From Levilactobacillus tongjiangensis (GTDB lineage Bacteria > Bacillota > Bacilli > Lactobacillales > Lactobacillaceae), in the NCBI RefSeq assembly GCF_003946345.1, contig NZ_RHNY01000008.1, positions 1 through 64,000 on the forward strand: DNA of 64,000 nucleotides, given 5' to 3'. Positions within the stretch are counted from its first letter, which is position 1. Each line of letters begins with the position of its first letter. A program made the translations under genes and the position numbers. Below are positions 16,590-25,430 of this stretch, piece by piece. The notes beneath the pieces are model-generated. The model saw only the letters and a list, made by a program, of their open reading frames with translations. It did not search any database and was not told where the DNA came from.

Positions 16590-18782
16590 ATGGCAACACA
16601 GAAGAATGAGAATGCTTTACGTGAATTGGCTCAGCCGGTTCATGCCCAGCTCAGTCAGTATAAAGTGACCCAAATACAGGCCGTGCTGACCCTTCTGGAT
16701 GAAGGTAATACGGTCCCATTTATTGCCCGGTACCGGAAAGAACGTACGGGTTCGCTGGATGAAGTCGCGATTCGTGACATTGAAGACGAAGCCCACCGGT
16801 TGATGAAGTTGAATCAGCGCCGGCAGGATGTTTTAAAATTAATCGCTGAACAAGGGAAGCTGACCCCACAACTGCGGCAGTCATTGACCCACGCTACCGT
16901 TCTTCAGCAGGTGGAAGACCTTTACCTGCCGTATAAGCAAAAGCGGCGAACCAAGGCAACGATTGCACGGGAAAGTGGGCTAGCACCACTGGCGGAGTGG
17001 TTGCTGCATTTTCCGGCCAACGGACTAACTGCTAAAGCGCAAGGCTTCATAAACCCGCAGAAGGAATTACCCGATGTGGCGGCCGTATGGGCTGGTGTCC
17101 ATGAGATCTTGGCGGAAACATTCAGTGAACAAGCTGCCTTTCGAGAATGGATTCGGCGTTATACTTGGCAACACGGCGAGCTGACCAGCAAGCTAAAACG
17201 GGGCGCAACCGATGAGCAACAGGTGTATGCAACCTATTATGACTTTAGTCAGCCACTGAAGCAGTTACCACCATACCGGGTACTGGCCATTAACCGGGCA
17301 GAACGGGAAAAGGTCCTCACAGTGGGGGTTAACGTAGATTCAGCTTCAATTCTGCAGTACGGGCACTTTCGGCTGATTGGGCAGCATCAGGGCCCAGCCG
17401 TGGCGAAAGTGGAAGCTGCTTTTGCGGACGCCTACAAGCGGTTCCTGGGCCCCGCCATCGAACGGGAACTCCGGCGACAATTGACCGAGAAGGCTGATGA
17501 CCACGCGATTCAGGTATTTGGCAATAACCTTTACCACCTGTTGATGCAAGCGCCGTTGAAGGGCAAAGTAGTGATGGGATTTGATCCTGCGTACCGGACT
17601 GGCTGTAAGCTGGCTATAATGGACGCTAACGGCCGTTTCTTGGCTAAGCAGGTCATTTATCCACATAAGCCGGCAAGTGGCAAGCAGCGGACGGCAGCGG
17701 GTCCAGAGTTCAAACGGTTATTGGAGACCTACCACGTGGAAATGATTGCCATTGGTAATGGGACGGCGAGTCGGGAATCGGAGGAATTTGTTAGTGAGAT
17801 TCTCAAAACGTTAGACCATCCCGTGTACTACGTATTGGTGAATGAAGCGGGGGCGTCCGTCTACTCGGCTAGTGCCAATGCCCGAGCTGAATTCGCTGAT
17901 TTTCACGTAGAAGAACGGTCGGCCGTCAGCATTGGTCGGCGGTTGCAGGATCCCTTAGCTGAACTGATCAAAATTGATCCCAAGGCTGTGGGGGTTGGGC
18001 AATACCAACACGATGTTCCGGAAAAAGCACTGGATGAACAACTGGACCGCGTGGTGGAAACGGCTGTGAACCAGGTCGGCGTTAATGTGAACACGGCTAG
18101 TCCGGAACTACTGACCCATATTTCCGGGTTGACGGCAACCACGGCGAAAAATGTGGTGGCTTACCGGAATGAGAACGGTGCGTTCACGTCACGGCAAGCT
18201 TTGAAAAAGGTCCCACGGTTGGGGCCCAAGGCTTATCAGCAAGCGGTGGGATTCCTCCGAATCATTGGCGGAACCGATCCGCTGGACAATACGGATATTC
18301 ATCCCGAAAGTTACACGGTGGCTAGAAAATTGTTGAACGGTGTGACAGCGACGCTGAGCGATGTGGGAACAGCTAAGTTACAGCAGAAGCTGGCACAATT
18401 AAACCGGCAGCAGTGGTCAACCCAGTTAGATGTTGGGACGGCAACCTTGACAGATATTATTGACGGGTTGAGTAAGCCGGGCCGAGACCTGCGGGATACG
18501 ATGCCTGCACCGTTATTACGGCAGGATGTACTGACCATGGCTGATTTGAAGCCAGGGATGGAGCTCCAGGGAACCATCCGCAACGTTGTTGATTTTGGGG
18601 CCTTTGTGGATATTGGCGTGAAGCAGGATGGACTGGTTCACATTTCCCAGTTGGCGGACCATTACGTTGGTGATCCCAGCACAGTGGTGACGATTGGGGA
18701 TGTCGTGACCGTCTGGGTCCTGACGGTTGATGAGAACCGCCAGCGCATTCAGTTGACGATGCGAGCTGATCACCATGACTGA
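16590..18782 (+). CDS. tex: Tex-family RNA-binding protein with S1 domain
   Basis: A 730-residue Tex/YhgF protein: N-terminal helical Tex domain (NTVPFIARYRKERTG near residues 36-50), YqgF/RNase H-like domain around 320-450 (VMGFDPAYRTGCKLA), helix-hairpin-helix region about 490-570 (VNTASPELL) and a C-terminal S1 domain from about 645 (GMELQGTIRNVVDFGAFVDIG). Family members bind RNA and are linked to transcription and ribosome quality functions; the role here is not defined. GGAGGGG precedes the ATG. Its last 8 bases overlap the start of the SprT gene. Confidence 0.95.
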   Translation: MATQKNENALRELAQPVHAQLSQYKVTQIQAVLTLLDEGNTVPFIARYRKERTGSLDEVAIRDIEDEAHRLMKLNQRRQDVLKLIAEQGKLTPQLRQSLTHATVLQQVEDLYLPYKQKRRTKATIARESGLAPLAEWLLHFPANGLTAKAQGFINPQKELPDVAAVWAGVHEILAETFSEQAAFREWIRRYTWQHGELTSKLKRGATDEQQVYATYYDFSQPLKQLPPYRVLAINRAEREKVLTVGVNVDSASILQYGHFRLIGQHQGPAVAKVEAAFADAYKRFLGPAIERELRRQLTEKADDHAIQVFGNNLYHLLMQAPLKGKVVMGFDPAYRTGCKLAIMDANGRFLAKQVIYPHKPASGKQRTAAGPEFKRLLETYHVEMIAIGNGTASRESEEFVSEILKTLDHPVYYVLVNEAGASVYSASANARAEFADFHVEERSAVSIGRRLQDPLAELIKIDPKAVGVGQYQHDVPEKALDEQLDRVVETAVNQVGVNVNTASPELLTHISGLTATTAKNVVAYRNENGAFTSRQALKKVPRLGPKAYQQAVGFLRIIGGTDPLDNTDIHPESYTVARKLLNGVTATLSDVGTAKLQQKLAQLNRQQWSTQLDVGTATLTDIIDGLSKPGRDLRDTMPAPLLRQDVLTMADLKPGMELQGTIRNVVDFGAFVDIGVKQDGLVHISQLADHYVGDPSTVVTIGDVVTVWVLTVDENRQRIQLTMRADHHD

Positions 18783-19254
18783 TGAAGAGCTACAGCGACT
18801 GGTGGAACAAATTTCACGCGAAAGCTTTGGCAAGGAGTTCCGTCACCGGGCTGTGTTTAATTCGCGGTTAAGGACGACGGGTGGCCGCTACCGGTTACAG
18901 GACCACAATATTGAAATTAATCCGCGGATGTTAACTGAGCACGACGAAGCCACTTTGGTAGGCGTCATCAAGCATGAGTTGTGCCATTACCATTTACATT
19001 TGGGCGGTCAATCCGGGCAACATCGAACGGTTGCCTTTAAAAAGTTATTGAAACAGGTGGGGGGACTACGTTATGCCCCGGCACCCGTAAATCAAAAGCC
19101 CCGGGTCAGACGTTGGTATCTGTACATTTGTACAAACTGCCAGCAGAAGTATTACCGGGCAAGAAAAATTGATGTTACAAAGATGGTGTGTGGTCGGTGT
19201 CATGGTCGCTTGGCCTGGCAAAAGATTGTTTTAGCACCCACCCGTCCGCATTAG
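18775..19254 (+). CDS. SprT-like zinc metalloprotease-family protein
   Basis: A 159-residue protein with the zincin motif H67-E68-x-x-H71 (HELCHYH) and a C-terminal zinc ribbon (CTNC ... CGRC). This is the SprT/YdcK family; eukaryotic relatives (Spartan) cut DNA-protein crosslinks, but the bacterial short form is little characterised. It overlaps tex by 8 bases, so translation is likely coupled, and it is followed 19 bases later by thrB. Active-site residues are intact. Confidence 0.9.
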   Translation: MTDEELQRLVEQISRESFGKEFRHRAVFNSRLRTTGGRYRLQDHNIEINPRMLTEHDEATLVGVIKHELCHYHLHLGGQSGQHRTVAFKKLLKQVGGLRYAPAPVNQKPRVRRWYLYICTNCQQKYYRARKIDVTKMVCGRCHGRLAWQKIVLAPTRPH

Positions 19255-19273
19255 GCTTAGGAGGCAAGAGCTC

Positions 19274-20155
19274 ATGGGAAAAACGATTATTCGGGTTCCC
19301 GCAACGTCGGCGAACCTGGGCCCCGGAATTGATTCAATTGGGGCAGCGTTACATCTGTATTTAACGGTGATTATTGAGGAAAAAACTGAGAAATGGCGGG
19401 TCAACCATGCGTTGGGAACCGACATTCCGCGGGATGAAAATAATTTGATGGTCCAAACGGCTTTGAAAATTAAACCAGATTTGGCGCCCCATCAGTTAAC
19501 CGTGATGTCTGATATTCCAGTGTCACGGGGGTTAGGGAGTTCAACGAGTGCCATCATTGCGGGAATCAAGATTGCTAATGAGCTTGGCGAGTTGGATTTG
19601 ACGATTCCAGAACAGTTAGACTGGGCCATCAAGTTGGGTGGGGCGTTGGATAACGTTGCCCCAGCGCTGATGGGTCAAGCCGCGGTTGCTACAGTGGATG
19701 GTGTCCATGCCGATGCGATTAAGTTACCATTACCTGATCTGCAGGTGCTGGTCTTTATTCCCGGCCAGAAGTTGATGGCGGAAAAGAGTCGTGAGGCATT
19801 GCCGAAGACGTTGCCTTTGAACAAGGCCGTGCATGCTAGCAGTGCGGCCAACGTCCTGGTTGCTGCATTATTGAAAAAAGATTGGGAACTCGCGGCGAAG
19901 ATGATTGAACGCGATGAATTCCACGAACAAGCGCGGTCACAACTCGTTCCCGAGCTTAATACGATTCGGGATGCAGCTCATGATTTAGATATTATGGGGA
20001 CGTACTTAAGTGGGGCTGGGCCTACGGTCGTCACGTTTGGAACGTCAGCACAACTGACCCTCTTACGCGGGAAATTAGCGGATCAGGATCTGCCGGGTAG
20101 CCTGCGGATTATTGAGCTGGATCAGGACGGTGCGACGGTCTTAACTGATGCATAA
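19274..20155 (+). CDS. thrB: Homoserine kinase
   Basis: A 293-residue GHMP kinase that phosphorylates homoserine on the way to threonine. The N-terminal VPATSANLGPGIDSIG and the ATP-binding PVSRGLGSSTSA (82-93) are seen, as is the C-terminal GAGPTV block. GGAGG lies before the ATG. It is unusual that thrB sits behind tex-sprT without hom or thrC, which normally flank it; those may be elsewhere. Confidence 0.93.
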   Translation: MGKTIIRVPATSANLGPGIDSIGAALHLYLTVIIEEKTEKWRVNHALGTDIPRDENNLMVQTALKIKPDLAPHQLTVMSDIPVSRGLGSSTSAIIAGIKIANELGELDLTIPEQLDWAIKLGGALDNVAPALMGQAAVATVDGVHADAIKLPLPDLQVLVFIPGQKLMAEKSREALPKTLPLNKAVHASSAANVLVAALLKKDWELAAKMIERDEFHEQARSQLVPELNTIRDAAHDLDIMGTYLSGAGPTVVTFGTSAQLTLLRGKLADQDLPGSLRIIELDQDGATVLTDA

Positions 20156-20188
20156 ATAAAATTTTTTTGAATTAACTTGCAAAAAATA

Positions 20189-20217
20189 TTGTCAGGTGCG
20201 AAATCATTTGTTATACT
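20189..20217 (+). promoter_or_regulatory. Promoter of tRNA-Leu
   Basis: TTGTCA and TATACT with a 17-base spacer, 17 bases before the tRNA. Confidence 0.88.
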
Positions 20218-20234
20218 ATTTCTTGTGAGTTAAT

Positions 20235-20319
20235 GCGGCCATGGCGGAATTGGCAGACGCGCAAGATTAAGGATCTTGTCCGGGTAATCCGGGTGGAAGT
20301 TCGAATCTTCTTGGCCGCA
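20235..20319 (+). tRNA. tRNA-Leu(AAG)
   Basis: An 85-base class II tRNA: acceptor GCGGCCA/TGGCCGC, long variable arm, anticodon stem CAAGA/TCTTG with loop TTAAGGA, so the anticodon is AAG, reading CUU. Discriminator A, no CCA. An A at position 34 is rare in bacteria outside tRNA-Arg(ACG) but is known for leucine in lactobacilli. Confidence 0.93.
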
Positions 20320-20333
20320 TCATAATTACGGCG

Positions 20334-20367
20334 ACAGCAATCAGATTTCTGATTGCTGTTTTTTTTG
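20334..20367 (+). terminator. Terminator of tRNA-Leu
   Basis: A perfect 11-bp stem ACAGCAATCAG/CTGATTGCTGT with ATTT loop and a long T tract. Confidence 0.95.
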
Positions 20368-20464
20368 TGGAATTAATGAAAAGTGGATGTTTCTAGTAGT
20401 TAATGAGTGGGGGAGCTAGCGGTGCGCTAACGGGATAAAAAGGCAGATAGCGAATTTTCTTTTT

Positions 20465-20698
20465 TGAAGTGACACCTGCCGTTTAATCTCCGTCCATCAA
20501 TACCGTGTTTTTTTGGAAACGACTAACCCAAAGAAGAATGATACCTTCCTCACTGATTCGGTACTTCTTAGCTAGTGAAGTTGAGCCAATACCACTTAAG
20601 TATTCGGTGACGACTTTAATCCTAAAATCTAAATCAAACTTAAGCATAGTAAAACTCCCAAGGTTGGACAGAACGTCCAACCTTGGGGGTTCACTTCA
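20465..20698 (-). mobile_element. Internally deleted IS3/IS150-type insertion-sequence remnant
   Basis: The 234-base stretch is bounded by an 8-bp inverted repeat, TGAAGTGA (20465-20472) and TCACTTCA (20691-20698). The right end, read on the minus strand (TGAAGTGAACCCCCAAGG then TTGGAC), looks like the left terminus of IS150-group elements. It encloses a 13-bp hairpin (20657-20687) and the first part of an orfA-like gene. No orfB remains. Matching target duplications were not seen. Confidence 0.6.
20483..20647 (-). pseudogene. Truncated IS3-family orfA (helix-turn-helix part of a transposase)
   Basis: A 54-codon frame beginning ATG with GGGAG upstream. The protein (MLKFDLDFRIKVVTEYLSG then SLAKKYRISEEGIILLWVSR) is the N-terminal helix-turn-helix of IS3-type OrfA, normally 90-180 residues. 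It stops shortly after the HTH, so it is a fragment within the IS remnant. Confidence 0.65.
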
Positions 20699-20710
20699 TG
20701 CTTGCTTTTA

Positions 20711-21709
20711 TTATTGTAAACCTTGAATATAACTTTTGGCTTTGGCACTGTCGAACTTAGCAAAGGTCTTACCCTGAAGCGTACATGCATAAGATTCTGC
20801 GACATTTCCAAGTGTGGCATAGAACTTTTTACTACCAACGTTAACGGTAATTCTGAAACCATCGGTGTCATGGTTAAAATTATCATGAGTCATAAATACA
20901 TGGCCCAGAGAGACTTTTAGTTTGTAAAGATAAGTTTTACCTACTCGTGTCTTAGTTGTGCCAAATCCGGCTAATGGCTTGGCTAGGTAATAGGTATAAT
21001 TAGAGGTGCCACGCGTAAATTTCTTGATTTTTACTGACTGCGAAATTTTACTGTAATTTGTATTATTGCCAGACTTGTAGCTAGTCGTGTAGTAATTCAA
21101 GTAGTTGTCTGACGTTACACTAATAAACGGATTATTTGCACGATCTGTGTCGAAATATGATTGTAGGCCCTTTTCCTGCAAGTCAATCAAATTACGAACA
21201 CCATTATTTGCAAATGCTGTGTTTTTAGTGTACTTGGTGAGTGGTGTACCATTGGTCGTTGAAATGGCACTTCCCGGGAGCTTGGTACCAAGTCCTTTAA
21301 ACACTTTACTTTGATTCTTTTTACTTAAGTGGGAGTTGTAGATGGTAAATGTTCCCTTTTGAAATACAGTGCCCGAAACAACTGACCCTTTCCCAAGTGT
21401 CACAGTTTTACTTGCGCCATTCGAAGCTTTTACTGCCCTAGTCGTGTAAAACACGTCCGTTGCGGGTGCATTAGGCAACGTATTATTCTGACCGTCTAGA
21501 GTGAGTGCTGTAAGGTTAGACATGCCAACTTTATCAAATTCTCTGTCCACCTTTTTACTCATGGTTGTGGCTTTACTATCTGTCTTTTGCGTAGCAGTTA
21601 GATATTTGGTGGCACTTGAACTCAGGGCAGATGCCTTGAGTGTAGTAAATCCAATCCCTGAAATTGCCCCAAGCAACAAGAGACTGACAATACCTTTCAA
21701 TTTTAACAA
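20711..21709 (-). CDS. Secreted protein of unknown function, paralogue 1
   Basis: A 332-residue protein with a signal peptide (LKGIVSLLLLGAISGIGF, cleavage probably near ALS). Its mature part is rich in Lys, Thr, Ser, Tyr and Asn and is predicted mostly beta. I do not recognise the family. The start is taken as TTG, preceded by a GGGGGGG ribosome site, because the next gene uses the same arrangement; an upstream in-frame ATG has no RBS. It shares long blocks with the paralogue (K-VDxEFDKVGM near the N-terminus; NLQSYFD/GLQSYFD; SDNYLNYY/ADNYLNYY; IKKFTRG; a terminal KAKxYIQxLQ). The IS remnant's hairpin lies just downstream and may serve as terminator. Confidence 0.8.
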   Translation of the reverse strand: MLKLKGIVSLLLLGAISGIGFTTLKASALSSSATKYLTATQKTDSKATTMSKKVDREFDKVGMSNLTALTLDGQNNTLPNAPATDVFYTTRAVKASNGASKTVTLGKGSVVSGTVFQKGTFTIYNSHLSKKNQSKVFKGLGTKLPGSAISTTNGTPLTKYTKNTAFANNGVRNLIDLQEKGLQSYFDTDRANNPFISVTSDNYLNYYTTSYKSGNNTNYSKISQSVKIKKFTRGTSNYTYYLAKPLAGFGTTKTRVGKTYLYKLKVSLGHVFMTHDNFNHDTDGFRITVNVGSKKFYATLGNVAESYACTLQGKTFAKFDSAKAKSYIQGLQ

Positions 21710-21854
21710 TTGTGTTCCCCCCCTAATATATGTGACTCGCAAGCATTATAGCGCAAACTGTGAAGCATTAAAACATACCTAGTTAATTGGTAAGGGTTCA
21801 CTTCAAAAAAGAGAACTCCCTGTCTGCTTTCTTAGTCCGGGTATCGCTGCCGAC

Positions 21855-22880
21855 TTACTGTAAACTTTGAATGTAGGCTTTAGCTTTTTGTTCGCTGAAG
21901 GATGATTCGCCATTAGGGCTACCTTGCAAATAGTAAGCGTACGACTCGGCAATATCTTGCAGGTTGGCGTAAAACTTTTGATTACCGACGTTGACTGTGA
22001 TCCGGAAGGTTCCGGCGTCACCGTTGTCATTATCATAGGCTTGGAAAACGTGGCCGAGTGACATCGTTAATTTGTAGAGGGTTTTACCAGCGACTTTTAC
22101 CTTCTTAGTTCCGAAGCCAGTCATTGGTTTAGCTAAGTAGTAGGTGTACGTAGATTTGCCACGAGTGAACTTTTTGATCTTAATGGATTGTGCAATGTTG
22201 GTGTAGTCCACTTTCCCTGACTTGGTGGTGTAATTATTATAGTAATTCAAGTAATTATCAGCAGTGACTGTCACAAAGCCATTATTGGCTTTGTCGATGT
22301 CAAAATAGGATTGCAAGTTTTTTCGATAGAGTCTGGGAAGATTTGAGTAGGCACCGTAAGCAAAAGCTGTCTTGGATTTGTGTTCCGTTAGAAAGGCTGC
22401 TTGTGCAGATGCAGTCAACTTCTTCATGGATACAGCATACGGCCACTTGTTTCCGATGACTTTCAAAACTTTCTTCTGATTCTTTTTGGAAAGGACGGTT
22501 GTGTCAACGTTGGCCACTCTCCAAGTGCTAACGTTGCCAACGACGACAGAATGTTTCCCCAGGGTGACTCCGTGAGTTCGATTTTCATTGCCAATTGCGA
22601 GTGGTTGACCAATGGTAAAGACGTCCGGCTGGAAATCTTCAACGACGGAACTACTCATATTGATTCGAGTCAGTCGGGTTAGATTTCGCATACCAACCTT
22701 ATCGAATTCACTGTCGACCTTTTTGGTGGTCTTAGTGGTCTTTTTATCAAGCTTGGCGTAGTTGTTCAACTGGGCCAGCTTGCTTTTGCTCATGGCGGAT
22801 GCATTCGTGACAGCTAAGCTGCCAACTGTGGCCCCTATTAGCATGAGCAGTACAGCACTCGTTTTTCTAAATGTTAACAA
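21855..22880 (-). CDS. Secreted protein of unknown function, paralogue 2
   Basis: A 341-residue protein with signal peptide (TSAVLLMLIGATVGSLAV, cut near NASA), then a Lys/Tyr/Asn-rich mature part ending KAKAYIQSLQ. It is similar over its whole length to the neighbour at 20711-21709, in the same orientation 145 bases downstream, so the pair is a tandem duplication that has diverged considerably. The TTG start follows AGGGGG. No LPxTG, SH3, LysM or other anchor is visible. Function is unknown; secretion is the only solid inference. Confidence 0.82.
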   Translation of the reverse strand: MLTFRKTSAVLLMLIGATVGSLAVTNASAMSKSKLAQLNNYAKLDKKTTKTTKKVDSEFDKVGMRNLTRLTRINMSSSVVEDFQPDVFTIGQPLAIGNENRTHGVTLGKHSVVVGNVSTWRVANVDTTVLSKKNQKKVLKVIGNKWPYAVSMKKLTASAQAAFLTEHKSKTAFAYGAYSNLPRLYRKNLQSYFDIDKANNGFVTVTADNYLNYYNNYTTKSGKVDYTNIAQSIKIKKFTRGKSTYTYYLAKPMTGFGTKKVKVAGKTLYKLTMSLGHVFQAYDNDNGDAGTFRITVNVGNQKFYANLQDIAESYAYYLQGSPNGESSFSEQKAKAYIQSLQ

Positions 22881-23079
22881 TCTAATTACCCCCTATAATG
22901 AGTATCCCACTTCAATAGTTAGTGTAACGCTTTTTTTAATGCATGAGAATAAGCATATTAATGAATGGGAGTAGGCAAGCCACTGATGAATCACGCAATC
23001 TGTTGAATAATTGAAGCCGTTTTCTGAAAATGATACCAAAATGTCACCAGAAAATGACAAACAGATAACAATTTTCAAA

Positions 23080-23093
23080 GGAAATCGTTTTCA
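23080..23093. promoter_or_regulatory. cre-like site (CcpA operator candidate)
   Basis: Read on the minus strand, TGAAAACGATTTCC fits the catabolite-responsive element TGWAANCGNTNWCA at all but the last position. It lies in the divergent gap between secreted paralogue 2 and the MATE gene, about 100 bases before the MATE promoter. The gap (22881-23260) also holds several AGAAAATGA-like short repeats and nothing else I can name. Confidence 0.45.
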
Positions 23094-23183
23094 GTGGGAA
23101 TGGGGGTTCAAATGCGGTTAAAAAGGGCGTAGAATGCCTTATTACAGCGGAAAATTCGATTGAAAAATAAGTGAGCAAATTTA

Positions 23184-23212
23184 CTGACAATCCGGGTGTT
23201 TCGCGTTATAGT
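23184..23212 (+). promoter_or_regulatory. Promoter of the MATE transporter gene
   Basis: CTGACA and TATAGT with a 17-base spacer, 48 bases before the start codon. Confidence 0.75.
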
Positions 23213-23260
23213 AGTCCTCTTGTGTGTTTTGCAAGATAAATATTAGAAGGAGGTCGGCGT

Positions 23261-24685
23261 ATGAGCGACTTAACCAAGGGCAATTCCCTGAAACTTATTT
23301 TCTTTTTCACGATTCCATTGTTGATTGGTAACTTATTTCAGCAATTGTACAACGTCTCCGATACCGTTGTTGTGGGACAAACCCTTGGTGTCAAGGCGCT
23401 CGCCGCTGTTGGAGCTACTGGTTCCATTAACTTTCTGATTATTGGCTTTGCGCAGGGCTTAACTGCCGGCTTGGCCATCATTACGGCAACGCGCTTTGGT
23501 GCACGCGATTATCGTGGCGTGCGGCGGTCGTTTGCTGCAAGCATTATCATTTCGATTTTAATGACCGTTGTTTTAACGGTTTTAGCATTAACGTTTGTTG
23601 ATCCTATTTTAAAGTTAATGCAAACACCAGCGTCAATCTTTGACAACGCACGAACTTTCATCAGCATCATTTTCGCTGGTATCTTTGCATCCATGGCATT
23701 TAACCTGTTGTCCAACATTATTCGGGCATTAGGTGATTCACGGACACCACTGATTTTCTTGATGGTTGGGACTGTGGTTAACGTGATTCTGGAATTGTTG
23801 TTTATTTTAGTCTTTCATATGGGGGTCGCCGGGGCTGGTTGGGCAACCGTTATTTCTCAAGTAATTGCATCATTACTATGTGTGGGCTACATTGTTCGGT
23901 CAATTCCGTTACTACACATCTCAAAGGAAGACTTCAAATTTGATTTAAATGAACTATGGCAACATTTTTCAACGGGGATGCCAATGGGATTCCAACTCTC
24001 AATCATTGCGATTGGGACAATGGTCATGCAGGCGGCGTTGAACTCATTAGGAACCGATTCCGTTGCTGCTTCGACGGCCGCGTCTAAGGTTGATCAACTC
24101 TGCTCGTTACCAATGTCTTCATTCGGCGTCACTATGGCGACCTTTGCCGCACAGAACTTTGGCGCGGGTAAATTTGGTCGAATCTTAGAAGGGGTTAAAA
24201 AAACTCTGTGGTTATCAGGGAGTTTTGCTGTCTTCGCTGGTGGGTTGGTCATTTTCCTCGGTAAGCCAATCGTGACCTTGATTATTGGTACTGCTGACGA
24301 GAACGTTATTCACCTGTCACAGACATACTTCAACATTATCGGTAGTACCTACCTGTTGTTGAGCGTGCTGTTTATTATTCGGAACACCCTCCAGGGATTG
24401 GGACGACGTGTTTTGCCGACTTTGGCCGGTGTTGGTGAATTAACCATGCGGGTATTTGCCGCTTTATTCATGGTTCAAGCCTTTGGCTATGCTGGTGCAG
24501 TTTCTGCAGAACCATTAGCTTGGCTGGAATCATGTGCCATCTTAGTGCCTTCTTGGATTCGGGCGGTTAAGCAATTGCGGAACTTACAGCGTTCTGTTGA
24601 CGTCGTTGAAGGGAAGACCGAAACTACGGAAGACAGCTTGGATGCGCCAAGAATGATGGCAGCATCTCCCAAATTAGAGTCCTAA
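23261..24685 (+). CDS. MATE-family efflux transporter
   Basis: A 474-residue membrane protein with about 12 hydrophobic helices in two similar halves. N-terminal PLLIGNLFQQLYNVSDTVVV and ALAAVGATGSI are MATE hallmarks; the family exports cationic drugs or metabolites using proton or sodium gradients. AGAAGGAGG precedes the ATG. It has its own promoter and terminator. The C-terminal 40 residues are hydrophilic. Substrate unknown. Confidence 0.93.
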   Translation: MSDLTKGNSLKLIFFFTIPLLIGNLFQQLYNVSDTVVVGQTLGVKALAAVGATGSINFLIIGFAQGLTAGLAIITATRFGARDYRGVRRSFAASIIISILMTVVLTVLALTFVDPILKLMQTPASIFDNARTFISIIFAGIFASMAFNLLSNIIRALGDSRTPLIFLMVGTVVNVILELLFILVFHMGVAGAGWATVISQVIASLLCVGYIVRSIPLLHISKEDFKFDLNELWQHFSTGMPMGFQLSIIAIGTMVMQAALNSLGTDSVAASTAASKVDQLCSLPMSSFGVTMATFAAQNFGAGKFGRILEGVKKTLWLSGSFAVFAGGLVIFLGKPIVTLIIGTADENVIHLSQTYFNIIGSTYLLLSVLFIIRNTLQGLGRRVLPTLAGVGELTMRVFAALFMVQAFGYAGAVSAEPLAWLESCAILVPSWIRAVKQLRNLQRSVDVVEGKTETTEDSLDAPRMMAASPKLES

Positions 24686-24704
24686 CCTAAAGCGTGATAA
24701 ACTA

Positions 24705-24735
24705 GGGTGTAGTCGGTATGACTGCATCCTTTTTT
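24705..24735 (+). terminator. Terminator after the MATE gene
   Basis: A 10-bp stem GGGTGTAGTC/GACTGCATCC with wobbles, followed by TTTTTT. Confidence 0.85.
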
Positions 24736-24782
24736 GATACACTAAGGGTCAACCAACCTGTGATTGAGGAGAAGTTATTTAA

Positions 24783-25394
24783 ATGAAAAATTTTATTTTT
24801 GACATTGATGGTACATTGTTAGATACGGAGGCGATGTACATGAAGTCCCTTCAGGCCGTTCTTCACGAACGGGGAATTGACCGGGAGTACGCAGAATTGG
24901 TCACGACTTTTGGTATTCCTAGTCGTGAAGCATTAGTACGACTGGGCATCGCCGATGTTGATGATGTGTTAGCTGCCTGGGGACCGAGAACGGCTCAATA
25001 TCGTGAGTCGGTTAAAGTGTATGCAGGTGTCAAACCTGCGTTGACAGCATTGAGAGAAGCTGGCGCCCACCTGGGAATTATGACATCAAAGCAGCAATTT
25101 GAGTATGAACGTGATGTGACGGCTGAAGGCTTAGATACAGAGATGAGCATCGCAGTTGTTGCTGAAGATGTTGCCCATGGTAAACCGGAGCCTGATGGGA
25201 TTCTGTTAGCCATGCAGCGCTTAGGTGCCACACCTGCTGAAACAATGTACATCGGGGATACAGCCTATGATGCGCTGGCTTCCAAAGCAGCAGGCGTGAC
25301 CTTTGGTTTTGCCGCTTGGAATGGGCGTCAGCCACGGGACTTTACACCTGACGTTCGTTTTGCAACACCACAAGCCATGTTAAAAATGATGTAA
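24783..25394 (+). CDS. HAD-superfamily phosphatase
   Basis: A 203-residue HAD hydrolase of subfamily IA: motif I FDIDGT (nucleophile D7, acid D9), motif II MTSK, motif III with GKPEPDG and motif IV GDTAYDA. The helical cap lies between residues 15 and 80. Such proteins dephosphorylate small phosphometabolites such as phosphoglycolate or sugar phosphates; the substrate cannot be set. RBS GAGGAG. The orphan PTS IIA gene follows 36 bases later without a terminator, so they probably form one operon. Confidence 0.9.
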   Translation: MKNFIFDIDGTLLDTEAMYMKSLQAVLHERGIDREYAELVTTFGIPSREALVRLGIADVDDVLAAWGPRTAQYRESVKVYAGVKPALTALREAGAHLGIMTSKQQFEYERDVTAEGLDTEMSIAVVAEDVAHGKPEPDGILLAMQRLGATPAETMYIGDTAYDALASKAAGVTFGFAAWNGRQPRDFTPDVRFATPQAMLKMM

Positions 25395-25430
25395 TGGTTT
25401 CTTCAGAAATAAGAGGAGAGGGATGGCAAC

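Noticed and set aside
20657-20687. 13-bp perfect hairpin as a dedicated terminator of the secreted-protein gene
   Set aside because: It belongs to the end of the IS remnant and has only a short T run; it may act as a terminator but did not clearly evolve as one.
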